Origin: Siphonodentalium dalli
Taxonomy: Eukaryota > Mollusca > Scaphopoda > Gadilida > Siphonodentaliidae
DNA length: 64,000 nt
Assembly (NCBI GenBank): GCA_032622095.1
Contig: CP136069.1
Span: 100,840,278-100,904,277 of the forward strand
Reading direction: 5' to 3'
Part shown: one piece after another, positions 35,246 to 48,486 of the stretch
How the letters are laid out: the number at the start of each line of letters is the position of its first letter
Numbering within the stretch: the first letter of the stretch is position 1
Program-made: the position numbers and the translations under genes
The notes under the pieces: generated by a model
Databases searched by the model: none
Told to the model about the DNA's origin: nothing
The model's input: only the letters and a program-made list of their open reading frames with translations

Positions 35246-35814
35246 GTCGCTTACGAGTTTGAAAATTGTTATGTTTTTGTGTAAACGGTCAAACTTCAAG
35301 CTCTCAATTATATCAAGTAGATTCAATATCGAAAGAACAATCGTATTCAAAGACGATTCAAAAAACAATTTTGTTGGATGTGTTCTGATCAAGAGACGAT
35401 TCAAAAGTGAAGAATTACAGCAAGCAAATACGAAAAAGGTGTGTCTAAATTTTTAACCAATGAGAAACCAGGTAAACAAGAAGAACGCACGTGAGTTGAC
35501 AGGTAAACACGAGAAGGCGTGTAGTGAACAATGAAAAGCGATTAAGGCTCATGAAAGAGATAAGCGAGGTGGCAAGCATATGAAATAGAGAAGTAATCGG
35601 AAACAAAAGGCTAACAAAAGGAACTGCCTGAGTCTTATGTTAATTACATCCTTTGTTAACAAAAGAACTCAATGTGTACAAACTGACTTCAGGATGGGGG
35701 ATTTCGTGTATCTGAGTTATTTTATTCACTCTTCCCACAGAATGACGCAGGGAACTCAATTGTGAGGTTCAATTTACGTTTCACATCACTTTAACAAGAA
35801 ATCAACCTGGCCGC
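35246..35814. other. upstream region of the gag-like gene
   Basis: Contains a direct repeat AAGACGATTCAAAA/GAGACGATTCAAAA (35,351 and 35,393). No clear TATA box or other gene. Confidence 0.35.
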
Positions 35815-36580
35815 ATATGACGTAATCCAAAATTTCGCGATTTGACCCTGTGTCTATTTATATGACGATTGTGGAAAAACTAATTGAGATATGACATTGC
35901 AATGAATTGCATTTTGAATTGCAAATTTGAAAATCAAAATCCAAGAATATGGCACAGAAGTTGAAAAAAATCGTTTTTTTTTTTCAAATTTTTTTTCAGA
36001 AAAAACACAAAACCAATCATAATATGTCACAGATATTTGAACATTATGACGTTTATTTGACCGCAAGTAATCCTTCAATATTATCTGACAAAACAATCTG
36101 TAATCGACAACTCAGGGAGACAGCAAAATGGCCGCCAGTGCGATCTTCCGCAAAAGTCGGTACATTTCGCGATATTACCCTATGTCCATTTATATGACGA
36201 TTGTGGAAAAACCAACTGAGTTATGACATTGCAATGAATTGAATTTGGTTCCTTATGTATTTCTACGTTAACTGGTGTCAAATTTGTAAATTAAAATCCA
36301 AGACGGCCGCCAGAACATGGCTCAGAATTTGAGAAATTAAGATTTTTTTTCAACAATTTTTTTCAGAAAAAACTCAAAACCAATCATAATATGTCACAAA
36401 TATTTGAACATTATGACGTTTATATGATTGTAACTAATCCTTCAATATCATCTGACAAAACAATCTGCAGTCGGCAACTTAGGGAGAAAACAAAATGGCC
36501 GCCATTGCGATCACCCGCAACAGTCGGTACATTTCGCGATATTACCCTATGTCCAGTTATATGAAGATTGTGGGTAAACC
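35815..36580 (+). repeat. tandem repeat, ~365-bp period, two-plus copies
   Basis: TATATGACGATTGTGGAAAA, TATGACATTGCAATGAATTG, and AAAATGGCCGCCA followed by CGGTACATTTCGCGATATTA recur in the same order. Confidence 0.75.
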
Positions 36581-37279
36581 ATTCGCTGTATTACATGTGG
36601 TGTATTCCTCGTACTTTTCTGGTGTTAATGATGCCAGTAAAGACACAAAGTGGCTGTTTTTTACGTATTTTTGTTTATAATTATATAGTCTGGTAGTGTG
36701 GTTTACCTGTTATGGAATATGGAACCCGAGAGTTCTCAGGACTTATTGTTGTATGTACCTGGACACAACTAAAGTAGAACTTTGAATGTTAACAAGAATC
36801 GTCTTAGACGCACATCTCTTAATCCAAAATGGCCACAGGAGGGTGAACAATTTTCGCAAATTACTCCTAAGTTTATAGTTACATGATTGGGGAAAAACTA
36901 TATGAGATATTAAATTGAGGTAAATTTCGTTTTGTTCCTTATACCATTCCACGTATTGTATTATGTGTTCTGTTCAGAGTATAAAAACCCTCCTATCTAC
37001 CCACACCAACGAGGAGGAATCAGGCACCAGGGCCATTGAAATCAAGAAAACCATAGTCAGAAATGGTAACGCCACCAAGATCATGTTATTAGCCATAAAT
37101 ATAAATTATAATACAATTATTCTATAAACTAGCTTTCAAATTTTATCTGGGAAATTTGCATACTTCTATATTTCAAGTTTTCCCGTTTCTCGTGTTATAC
37201 ATTACTTTCTTCAAACTGTCTTCTTTATTACACAAGCTGATGGGCCCGACTTCGTCCGGGATGTTTCCCATCTGATTTC
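36581..37279. other. no supported gene; faint further repeat copy
   Basis: CAAAATGGCCACAGG...ATTGGGGAAAAACTATATGAG at 36,830-36,905 is a worn copy of the preceding unit. Confidence 0.35.
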
Positions 37280-37800
37280 CGGCGAAAGGCGCGATTTGAC
37301 CTTCAATTGACTATTTCGAAAGTCAAGGTCAGGTCAGGGTCATGATTTGACCCGTCCAAAACACCCCCACCCGGAGAAAAGTACCACTAGGTATCAAATT
37401 TCGTCGAAATCCGTCCGTTTTACCCCACTTGACCTTTAATTAACAATTTTGAAGGTCAAGGTAAGGTCGGAGTCATGATTTGACCCGTCCAAAACACTCC
37501 CCCGACAAAAGTACCCATAGGTATCAAATTTCGTCGAAATCCATCCGTTTTACCCGATTTGACCTTTGATTGACCACATTGAAGGTCAAGGTCACGCCGA
37601 TGTCACGATTTGACCCGTTCAAAACACTCCCCGGACAAAAGTATCCCTAGGTATCAAATTTCGCCGAAATTTGTCCGTTTTACCCAAATTGACCTTGCAT
37701 TGCCAGTTTTAAAGGTCAGGTCGGGCTCACGATTTGACCCGTCCAAAACACTTCCCGGACACAAATACCCATAAGTATCAAATTACGTTGAAATCTATGG
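37280..37800 (+). repeat. ~125-bp tandem repeat, four copies
   Basis: Each unit has TTGAAGGTCAAGGTCA, GATTTGACCCGTCCAAAACA, GTATCAAATTTCGTCGAAAT and CCGTTTTACCC. Confidence 0.85.
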
Positions 37801-38259
37801 AAAGCCGAAGAGGACATGTTAGTTGCTAATTGCTAGATATACGACGCACGACTTGTCGCGGTATTTTAAAGGTGTTTCAAACTAGGAGATAGAAGGATTC
37901 TGCGTTTCAAATGGTGATGAATTATAGTAATTTATTCAAATTGTATGGCATAAATTGTTATTAAAACCGTATATACTATAACAAAAATGAATGACTCGAA
38001 AATTAAGTGGGCCTTTAAACAAAGTCACAATTGCAGTTAGGCTCATCTCATACTCGTTTAATCAGCGATATTCTGCTGCGCAGTTTGTTATAGTTCCCAG
38101 TATTCATTGAGCGTTATAGCCCCACTGTTATAATTCGCCTTTAGCAGGCGTACTCTTGCCTCAGATTATTGAGATATTAGGTCACACGTAGTGACATTAA
38201 ATCGCATGGAAACATAGCAATTGTGTGGGCTGCTTGGCGTGAATATTTAATGAGAAATA
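37801..38259. other. no recognisable gene
   Basis: Nothing recognised. Confidence 0.35.
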
Positions 38260-39030
38260 AAGTCATACGTAATGACATTAAACTCAAGAAAACCCGCGAA
38301 AACAAAACAAAATCACATTTAATGTTTTAAGTTATTTCCTTCATAAAAAGAATCTTCGTGATAATGAACCCTCCCAATACTTTAGAATATAGAATTAAAA
38401 TAACAAAAAACCTTCGGAATACAGAACCTTCGGAATAACGAACCTTCTAATTGGTGAACCTTCGGAATAGCGAACATTCAGAGAAATTTCGGAATAGTGG
38501 ACATTCTGGATAGTGAACCTTCGGATTAGAGACATGCCCCCAATATTCATATTATATGCCCAGAGTTCAAAGGTATGGGCCCATAAAATCCTAAATTTGG
38601 CCCTTAAAATATTGAACTCCAAATTGGAACCCACACAGAACACCACTTAAGTCAACGGTACCTGTGTCATGTCCCAATGCGGGAGGGTCCACAATATACC
38701 ACAACATTCATATTATATGCCAAGAATTCAAAAGTATGGGCCCACGTAATGACATTAAATCTCAAGAAATCCCGCGAAAACAAAACAAAATCACATTTAA
38801 TGTTCTAAGTTAAGTTATTTCCTCCTGTATCTGTATCGGTATGCGCGCAGGATCAGTTCGGATGTGAGCGCACACTCCGTAAAAAGAATCTTTGTGATAA
38901 TGAACCCTCTCAAATTAGTCTCAATACTTTAGAATATAGAATTAACCTAAAAATAACAAAAACCTTCGGAATAGAGAACTTCGGAATAGCGGACCTTCGG
39001 GATAGCGAACCTTCATAATAGAAACATGCC
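38260..39030 (+). repeat. ~480-bp segmental duplication with CCTTCGGAATAGCGAA minisatellite
   Basis: ATCACATTTAATGTT, AAGAATCTT(C/T)GTGATAATGAA and a run of AACCTTCGGAATAGCGAA units occur in the same order at 38,290-38,530 and 38,770-39,020. Confidence 0.8.
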
Positions 39031-42000
39031 CCCACAAGTACACCGGTGACGTAAACACATGTGCTAATCTTTGTTGTACTATCGTGACTCTATCGGTAAC
39101 CATAATAATACAGTCGCCCAGAGGCGTTATTTCGCTAAAATCCGATTCAGATTCTGGATTCAGATTACTGATTGGTCCCCGTACGACTTGGTTCGGCAAA
39201 AGAACAGACCAGAAATTGGCAGAATCAGTAAACGAACAGACCGTAATCTCAATTTCGTGGTAATCCGATTGGGATTCGGATTCCGATTACGGACTCAAAT
39301 GTTCGTAATGTAAACAAACCGAGATTTCGCCACCTCGGAGTTTAAAAACACAATAAAACATAAGAATCCGTCTCTTGTGTACAAATTATTGCAGAATATA
39401 AACGATCTATATCAAAGAATTTTAAATGCGGAGACAAATTTGTTTTATTGAATGTAAAATGGGAGAATATTACTGAAATTAGCCAAATAATAACGCTATT
39501 GATAGTAACGCTGGGTGAGCACGTCGGTTGATGGCGAAGCAATTGCAAATCATGGTTGATTGTCACTTTCATATGTCCATTTCATAATTCCATCCTTAAA
39601 ATACCGCCCGAACGCATGTCGATTTCGAATTCGGCGGATACGTCACCATTGACCGAATTCATATGAACCTGCATGGATATGTCTTCTGCTGTGTTCGTTT
39701 TTATAATGTTTCTTCTTATTCAAGAAATAGTAGGATTATATGGTATCGATGGATTATCAGATACACGTATGTACTATCATCTAGTCTTAAAGTTATAGCA
39801 ATTTCATGTTTAACATGTTTTGTTTCGTTATATAAAGTGTAACTGACACGAATTTATAAATCTAAACAATTATATACAATGTAAATGATGCATCTATCAT
39901 CCCTCAATGACAATACAATCGTTGCCAGTCGTGACTACAGCCGAATCGACTACCCGGGACCGATAACTGTAAAGCGCTATGTTTTTGTTATGATTTTGCA
40001 CGAAACACGTGGCCTTATTGCGTGACGTCATAGGCAGAGAACCGGCGTGTCATTTACATAATACATTAGTTCATGACGCAATTCTCTAATTAAATATACT
40101 GATATTCTGGTCTTCAGATTTTCGCAATCTTTCTAATTTGTAATGTGTTTTAAGTTATCTGACTGATATAGTATTCACTGTCAGACATTAACCAAATAAA
40201 TATGTTTATGTCGTGCTTAGACTAAGGAATTTGGAAATTCACGCAAATTTGTCACCATGGAAAATCTCGCTGGATAATCAGCTGCCGATTAGTTTTATTA
40301 ATATTTTAATAGATGACAGATATGCATAGAATAAATCAAATTCTGGTGGTCTGATTGACACTTTCACTTAGAGAAACATTCCTTTCTGAATAATAGCTAT
40401 AGTTCTTCTGGTCACGTCTTCACAAACAATGTCATGATTCTGGGTGAAAAATAAAAACAATAACGATTCACCGGCCGGGAATGGCGAATCTTGAATGACA
40501 TTTGCTTCTCTTACAAGAGTGGGGAAGCCGTTGGCTCGGAATCGTAGTACTGTTATAACTTTACACATAACTGCATGGTTACCGATACTAAATACACCAA
40601 ACTTGTATTTATACGGACAATTTTAGGCCTATATATACCGGTATGTGCACTTTTAAGAATACCGGTACCAATTTCTCATCAACTATCACAATTTTTGTTA
40701 ATCTAATATATAAAAGGCTATCAGAAACGCAGGTAATATGACTATTAATTTGTTATATGACCTCAAATATGGTATTTCATCACGTGATTTCTGTTTCATC
40801 GACAAATTTGTCCATACACTGGGATGTACACATTTTGTTCGAGAATATTTTGTCATTTTTTTGTGTATAATCTAGTGGAAAATAATACTATTTTAATAAG
40901 AAATTTCAACACATACTTTAATAAGGATATATATCACTTGAAGTTGCTTATAACATATATTTATTCCTTTGTTAGGAACTCTTTGTAGATAACATATATT
41001 AAACCTGAGGACCATTGTGGAAATAAGTCTACCCAGTCATTAAAAATAGATATTTTCTTTTCTGTTTCAATAACTGCTGTATACAATCTAAACTGCATGT
41101 AACATCATTCAAACTGTAGGACCTTTTGTAATATGTTTTTACATCGCACCAAATAAATCTATCTATATATCTATCTATACACAACAATGAAAAAGCTCTT
41201 AAGTTTTCTCTACTTTTTAAACTACTTGACAATAAAATATGGTAATGAGACAGGCAATCTTATGTCACAATATAATGTTTATAAATAACTCGCCAGATAA
41301 CCACGCCCAAAATAGTATATACTTCAGTGTCAGTGACAGCCGATGTGCATTCGGAACAAACGCAACACAATATAGATCCTGTGTCAGACATGAACTACGT
41401 ATCTATGTCGGTCTTATTTTTCCACAATGCGCAAAAATAAAACAACAAGAACACACGAGTGTTCTTAAGATAAAATATGTTCCACTGTTAAAAAAACAAA
41501 CGTGAAACCATTTTGTTGGGTATCGGTACCTTTGGCGGAGTGATACAAATTACAAGGCCAGTACACGTGGGTGCTTTGTTGTGTGAAGTTTATTGCAAAA
41601 CGAGTTTCAAAAGTATTCGTTGTACTGCATCGCCAGTTTTGCAGAAATAGAACTTCGTGATTCGACTGTACATCTCAGTCAATATCGGGAGGAATTTTCA
41701 GATACAACTTCATAGAGGAAAAGTGTTTTAAGTGTATGTTTTGGAAGGAATATTTTCATTTCGACACGTCGTGTTGGCTATAATAATTGTATCGCCAGTG
41801 TTTCGTGTGACCTCATTATATTTTATATACAGAATCGCTTGTTTCATGCTCGGTTTATCTGGATATACATTGTGGCAAAGAATTAAAATACATTATGAAA
41901 CTTCGTGGAATCTTCGTATGGTGATAGAGTTGATGGTGATACTACAAGTACTGTTGATAATTAATATGTAGTTCAAAATAAACGTAAATATTTACTGCGT

Positions 42001-42527
42001 AAATGTCGTCAACTTGAACGAGGGCTTGAACCAGTTAATATGCTGGTGACGTGAGTACAACACTTTTCTAATTTGTATTCAATTTCGCACATATCTTATT
42101 TTAAGTCATTTGTCTACGATGAACAGTGTCCCCATCCATAATGTATGCACAATATTATAGTTAAGAGTATATAATTTGGTAGAGTTATACAGAAATTATT
42201 AAAAAATGAAACAATTTTAATACTAACAGGGCTGGACTATATATGTATATATACCAGTCACATTATTAACCCAACATATCAAGGCCGCCAAGTCTAAACA
42301 TCTTGTTTGGTATATATAAGTGGACGTGGGCACACATTTAGTCCATGTTTGACCACCCTCTCATTTATTTTGTGTATGTAATTTGTTTCTTTTTTGCACA
42401 TTCGCTCACAATATTATAGGATCACGTTTTATTTGTAATTGTCATTATTTTGTACTTTCATTAAAATAATCAGTGTTCAGCCCACATGCCTACTGTTTCA
42501 CAGCTAGATAATTAACGCCATTAATAT
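39031..42527. other. 3.5 kb without supported gene
   Basis: AT-rich DNA. A 79-residue hydrophobic ORF at 41,732-41,971 has no recognisable family. Short GATTCGGATTCAGATT-type repeats lie near 39,140 and 39,265. Confidence 0.3.
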
Positions 42528-42730
42528 GGGAGGCCAAATTCACATTTAATAATCCATTGCGCTTAAGCGCAAATACCACATATTGTGCTTAAGCGCAAAT
42601 AGGGCATTTACGCTTAAGCGTAATTAAGCAATTAATTGCGCTTAAGCGCAATCAATTGCGCTTAAGCATAATTGTGACTACTATCTAACCTACCCATAAA
42701 CTATTAGCATGACCTGGTGTATCACCTAGC
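42528..42730 (-). repeat. truncated copy of the 31,691-32,554 MITE
   Basis: GGGAGGCCAAATTCACATTT followed by six CTTAAG palindromes, then ACTATTAGCATGACC. This matches the inverted right end of the fuller copy. Confidence 0.75.
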
Positions 42731-42962
42731 AACACAAGATGAGCATTGGGCTAATTTTGACCTGTATTCAACAGTCAACTGTGAGTATGTGTTCAACAAG
42801 GAGAATCCCTAATTACATATTATCAGCATCCCTCTATCCAAAGAATGGATGTCGCCTTCCCGGAACTCTTAGTAATTTTTTGTATGATGTTTTTAATGTA
42901 TTTTTGCACAGATTTTAGCCTATACATGCATGCGGTGTCACTGCATGAGGGCTTTCTTACCT

Positions 42963-43180
42963 CATACAGTAATGCTCTAATTAATCGACTTCTTAACCAC
43001 AGCAGAATTATGGGTAACGTTTCAGGATTTAGTCGGAAATATGGCTTGTTGCCATTCATCGAAAAGCTCTCGAGAGCTTTCCAATGAATGGCAACAAGCC
43101 ATATTTCCGACTAAATCCTGAAAAGTTATCCATAATTCTGCTGTGGTTAAGGAGTCGATTAATTAGAGCATTACTGTATG
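42963..43180. repeat. 218-bp palindrome without spacer
   Basis: Centre AAAGCTCTCGAGAGCTTT near 43,071; arms run out to CATACAGTAATGCTCTAATT and its inverse, with a few mismatches near the centre and at GTAACG/AAGTTA. The ORFs on both strands are mirror images. Confidence 0.9.
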
Positions 43181-43649
43181 GTTTACTTATTGACTTAAAT
43201 CAGGGGGAAAAAACCCTATTTTCATATTATCAGCATCCCTGTCCAAAAAATGGTGTGTAATCACTGGAGCTTTGGTGTCTCAGTCCTGGAGCTCTAGTTT
43301 TCTTATTAAATCAGCATCTCTTGCACAAATCTATAGTATATCCATGATCATATAGTGTGAATGTGGTGTCACCGAGGGCTTGCTTCCCTCATATGGTGTG
43401 CCTGTATACTCGAAAATTTAATAAAATCAATGTCGCCCCGACTAATACAGAAAGTAATGCTATTGCAAGTAGCCCCAACTAATATATACCGAAGATAATA
43501 TAGAAAGTAATGCTATCACGAGTCGCTCCAACTAAAACAGAAGGTGATACTATTGCGAGTCAGCCATTTTGATAAAGAAGTTGGGCTAGCTCCCTACCCA
43601 ATCAAACCAATGAAACCAAGAGGTGACATGTCAATAGGAGTTAATACTA

Positions 43650-43754
43650 AGGCCTAAACAAATAATACGTTTGTTTCCGCTAACCCGACCGACCCTATTT
43701 TAAACCGCCGACCCTAAACTTTTTATTGCCATTGCAAAACAAAAAAAATTGGAC

Positions 43755-43791
<37 letters not shown>
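43650..43791 (+). repeat. SINE-like repeat with long poly-A run
   Basis: CTAACCCGACCGACCCTATT...CCGCCGACCCTAAACTTTT, then a run of about 37 A at 43,753-43,789. The A-tail suggests retroposition. I see no A/B boxes, so the SINE label is tentative. Confidence 0.35.
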
Positions 43792-43792
<1 letters not shown>

Positions 43793-45078
43793 ATTTAAAG
43801 TTTACAAAAAGATTTAAGTTTAACATTTGGAATCATACTGTAAAGTATGTTTGGCTTTATCTAGCTTTCATCTGTGAAAACTTCAAATAATTTGAGTTCA
43901 GGTACGGTATGTTATCATTCAGCGTTCAGACTTCAGTATTTCAATCAATTACAGCACAGGAACATTAACAATTTGATCAAATCAACCTGGTTATCAAGTG
44001 GGATCTCATAATACCAAATGAAAAATTAACATAGAGATTAGTACCATATATAGTCATTACTATCTTAATACATGTACATTGTTTCTGTACTACATGTACA
44101 TGTAGGATTTCTGTATTACATGTACATGTAGTATATTATGTACCGTGTGTGTCTCACTTGAATTTTATAAAATAGCCTATTTATGAATTAGAGTGATGAT
44201 GGCAAGTCTAATTTCAAGCAGGATAAGGCTTCCGATAAGCATAATCCATAGAACCAAAAGATATCTGACAATAACTTATAAGCATTTCCAATCCATACAT
44301 ATATAAAAAGTTCCAAAGTTATGCTTGAGAAACTTGATAAAATTTGAGTCAGTATTTTGAATTTTACAGAGAGGTCACTCTCTGTAAAATTCAAAATACT
44401 GACTCAAAGAGCCTTAGATTAGATCTAAATGCAATGGATTTTCAAAAATTTTCCAGGGGAAGAACCCCCACCATCATCAGGGGGTCACCCTTCCCAAACA
44501 TTCCTCTGATCAGGCCTTCAGGTTATGCCTTCGGCATATCATTGCCCAAAAACAGGTGTCCCCGCTCGATCAGAAAACCCCTTCGAACTTCGTATAGTTC
44601 TCGAAATAGCCAGCTAATTTAGCTAAATGTTTATGGCATGATAGACTTGACAGTTTAAAATACTTTCGTTTTGTGGACACAAATCTTCTCCACTGTCGGG
44701 CAAGGCTTGCATCTCTTTGGCCACTTGAAGAGAAGATTCTTCTCTTGCTCACAATTTTCGCTAGCATATCACAGATAACAATAAAAAACAACAAATTTGC
44801 AAAATGAAAACTTCGAAACAAGCCGTGGGCCAAGCACTCGGCCGATGTGTTTACGTCCGCATTCTCTGTCTATGACGTCGTGTCACGTGACCGCCGCCAT
44901 GAGACTTTCTAAAGTCTCTCGAAAATGAAAAAAACTAATGTTTTTCCGAGGCGTATATCTCACTAATTAGGCGGTTTCGTGTCGGATTGTTAACTGATTA
45001 TGATAGAATAGGTAATAGTTGTTTAAATAATCGTATTTTCTGCCCGGTTTGAGCTACTTTTTGATCTCTGACAGCTCC
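43792..45078. other. no supported gene
   Basis: Contains ACATGTACATGTAG repeats near 44,090 and the hairpin listed separately. Confidence 0.3.
44343..44408. repeat. perfect 30-bp hairpin, 6-nt loop
   Basis: TTTGAGTCAGTATTTTGAAT...CAGAGA, loop GGTCAC, then the exact reverse complement. Confidence 0.9.
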
Positions 45079-45610
45079 ACTTTAAAGATGGATTATCTCT
45101 TTAAATAACAAATTTTAAATAGTTGCGCGGGTATAAAATAATAGATATGAACTGAAGACCTTTGTCCTGAAAAGCTTCTATCAATTAATATTGATTTTAT
45201 TTCGAATATTAAATCGGGCCCATTTATGTTACTATTTTTAGAACCGACCATTCGGATGAGACCGTATTGCGATATAGAGCACTGGGTTGTTCCTACGGCT
45301 ACGCAACGAATGTCAAATGTCACAGATTGGTTGTTAGTATTATTTTGTTCCACAGATATATGCGATAATGAGTATAATTAACGTTTATTTGTGACAAAAT
45401 TGCACAATATAATTTCTGGTCTCTGTTAACAGTAACCACTATTGTTCGTTAGCTGAACAAACACACCTTTTTAGACCAGAAAATATTCGAAATAAAATTA
45501 ATATTAATCGATAGAAGCATTTCCGGACAGGAGTCTTCGATTCAACTCTAATATTTTATACCCCGGTAACTATATAATACATGTTTACAAAGAGATAATC
45601 CACCTTTAAA
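45079..45610. mobile_element. inverted-repeat MITE with ~140-bp arms
   Basis: The ends read CTTTAAAGATGGATTATCTC and the inverse of TTTAAAGGTGGATTATCTCT. The arms share a diverged GTATAAAATA..., then CTTCTATC...ATTAATATT. No coding content. Confidence 0.7.
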
Positions 45611-47523
45611 TGCAGTCGTTTTGCACAATAGTCTCTGTATAGACAACAGACACATGTTCTAGGGGACGTGGCTAGAAGTTTCCTCAAATTTCGGGCCAAC
45701 TGCACCCCCCCCCCCCCCAATTGAACAAAACATCAATCTCACAGGTTCGCAGAATTCAATTTGCTCCCCTTGGAAATATCCAATCTGACAAACACTAAGA
45801 TTGGAAAATTACCAACTTTTACTGGTTGAAAAAAATCAAACATTGAGAACAATGCCAACCTATATATGGTGTCAAATTAATGTCCAACTAATGTTGTGTC
45901 ATGCATGAAATTTCCGACTGCTGGAATGTACCAAAGTTTAGTTTAGATATATTTATTTCAAATATATATATGTCAAATTTAGATAACACATGATATATAA
46001 CACATACATTTGTTTATACATACAAAGGAATTGGGGGACAAGTACTGACTCACTTAAGGGTACCACCTCTCCCATATGTTATTACACTGAACAAATAAAT
46101 AATTAGTAATGGCAAAGCAACATGACTACCAAAACAAGTTGAACATATATACAGATCACTGGACACCCCCTCTCCCGAGTTAGTCATAAGTTTGTATATG
46201 TATTTATTTAAAATCGGGTTTGTTTATTGCGTTTGTTGGCTTGTACGTATCATTATTTGAAACAGTTAGTCAAAATAATCCTGATTTTCCTCACGTATGA
46301 ATGACTGCACAGCTTAGCAAATTGTACCAAAGTTCGGAGTGGGGGTCGAGACACCGAATCAACCCCTGTCGTCACGTCCCTGTTCAACTGGCAAGTTTCG
46401 TGTGTTCTTCACAACATCTTCGGAATTTGATTCAGGAGGCCTAGAGCTGTCACGTTTAGATATGCTTGCCATCATCAATAAACACACTTTAACTTGAAAA
46501 AAAAGATGCGATTAAGTCGGATTGGCAGCAAATTATGTGCCGTGTATATACACATAGAAGAAAAGCATGACTTTCACAACAAACATGAACTTTATAAATA
46601 TAAGATACAAATGATACTTGTGTCAAATACATGAGCCATGTTTGACGCTGGGAGAACATTAAACATAGTTTCGGAGACCACGTGGATTTCAAAATCTGAC
46701 CTAGAATCGGGAATTAGCCCCGCCCGGCCCGTAATCGGCTTCGGATTCTCAATCCGGATTTTAGCGAAATTACGACTCAGTGGATTATCGATCGACCACA
46801 GAATATGAAAATCTGCGTACCAAGCAACACCACGGTGTGGCGTAATAAATCATGTCACGAATGTGTGACAATTTGTATGTACACGTTACAACAAGTGGCT
46901 CCAACCTCAACATTATTCATCACGAACAGACGCCACGAGTAGCCTATAATAAACAAGACAGGCACCAACTCGTATTTATATATTAATCCTGATATCATCG
47001 GATTCAACATCTTCATCGTCAGAGCTTTCAATGTTTCCTTCGACAAGCAAATCTTAGAGTGTTGGTGGAAGAATGCCACATTCGGCCCACAGTGTCTCTA
47101 AAAGCCCTTCGTCATCGGTCCATCCATTTTTCAATGGTGACAGAATAGTGTACTTATTCACATGACCAACACGGGAGTTCACCCGTTTTATGTGAGGCGT
47201 CAGCGACCTCTTACGTGCAGTCGTGCACCCTAAATCTAGTTGGATGAACGTTGTATACAACTCGTTGGGTGCGAATTTGTTGTGTACTTATTATCCAACA
47301 GTTTAGTACGATGTACACAACTGATTGCGTGAACTGTCTTCTGTGGTATTACTTTTATACCACATTGGATAAAACCGCCGCGTGACCGGGTCATCCAATA
47401 GCAGCGCAATGCCGGTGCGGGCGAGCATGCGAGTTTTTGTTTTGGCTCCAAATATTTCAAAACAAGATGGACGACTGCGTGAAAAAACTCCCGAGCTACT
47501 GGAAAATGGGACAAGACGTCGTG
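45611..47523. other. no supported gene
   Basis: A C16 run lies at about 45,703. The words after 45,780 (CCAACTAATGTTGTGTCATG) recall block A at 12.3 kb. ORFs of 67-114 residues at 46,489-47,580 are not recognised. Confidence 0.3.
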
Positions 47524-47766
47524 GATAGCTTTGCCGGTATAGTTTATACCTTTGTTATAATTATTCTTTGTACGATACACTGATTATGCAGGATTTATGT
47601 ATTGAGTGTATATTTATTTATATTTGCCAAATTTTGATGTTTACAAATTTACACAACTGCTGACGACGTTAATTTGACACTCATACACTCAACACATAAA
47701 GCCTACATACTCAGCGTATCGTACAAAGAATACTTATAACAAAGGTATACTATACCGGCAAAGCTA
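47524..47766. repeat. inverted repeat, ~85-bp arms
   Basis: AGCTTTGCCGGTATAG...ACCTTTGTTATAA...TATTCTTTGTACGATAC runs 47,528-47,610, and inverted at 47,680-47,766. The right arm touches the 3' end of the LINE. Confidence 0.8.
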
Positions 47767-48480
47767 TCTGTATCTGTATCTGTACGTCCCAGTGACCAGT
47801 TTGGCATTTATAGGACGGTGGAGAGAGCGCATTTATTTTTCCGCCCCTAGTTAGAATCGCTTTGAATGTTTCGATATCTGCGGCGTTGACCGTGTCGTCG
47901 TCAAGTTTATTCCAGTCCAGGACGGTGCGCGGGAATAGGGAATATATACTTGAACTGGTCGGAGTTTGCCTGTATTGGTTGGAATGATTGATTGTTGTTG
48001 GTCTCAGACTTTTCCACAATGTTGGTATAGACACGTATTTCTTTGCCTTGATCTTCCTTTTCGATTGGTTTTTTTTTTTTCAGGTAGTTATCGGGTGATA
48101 TTGCGGGGGCCGACCCCTGAACCACTTTGTAAAATAGGGTCAGGCGTTTATTTCTGCGACACTCTTCTAGAGGTGGAAGTTCCAGATGTTTGAGTATTCT
48201 GGTGACGCAGCCCTTATCTCGTGAGTATTGATGAGTACTTACTACTTAGCCGTGTACGGGTCCCAGATTGTGGCGGAGTACTCCGTAATTGGTTTCACCA
48301 GAGCAATATATGCTGTTTTTCTGCATTTTTCTGGGCAGTGTTGGAGGTTCCTCTTCAAGAAGCCGAGGGTGGAGCTTGCCTTCTTGGTGATGTTAGTTAT
48401 GTGTACGTCCCACTTGAGGTCGTTTAACAGTTTGACGCCGAGATAAGGATTTGTGGGTACTTCCGCGAGGATTTTACCGC
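47767..48480 (-). pseudogene. LINE-1 segment: C-terminal part of ORF2 and 3' end
   Basis: Frames read YLGVKLLNDLKWDVHI, then LGFLKRNLQHCPE, then FFPRT/LFPRTVLDWNKLDDDTV and IETFKAIL. This is the usual order of the thumb and tail of CR1/Jockey-type ORF2. Frameshifts separate the pieces. The protein once copied LINE RNA at nicked chromosomal DNA; it is no longer intact. Confidence 0.8.
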
Positions 48481-48486
48481 CCAGTG

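Noticed and set aside
43753-43789. Poly-A run as evidence for a processed pseudogene
   Set aside because: No coding sequence of any kind precedes it.
47236-47580. 114-residue minus ORF
   Set aside because: No recognisable motif, overlaps an inverted repeat.
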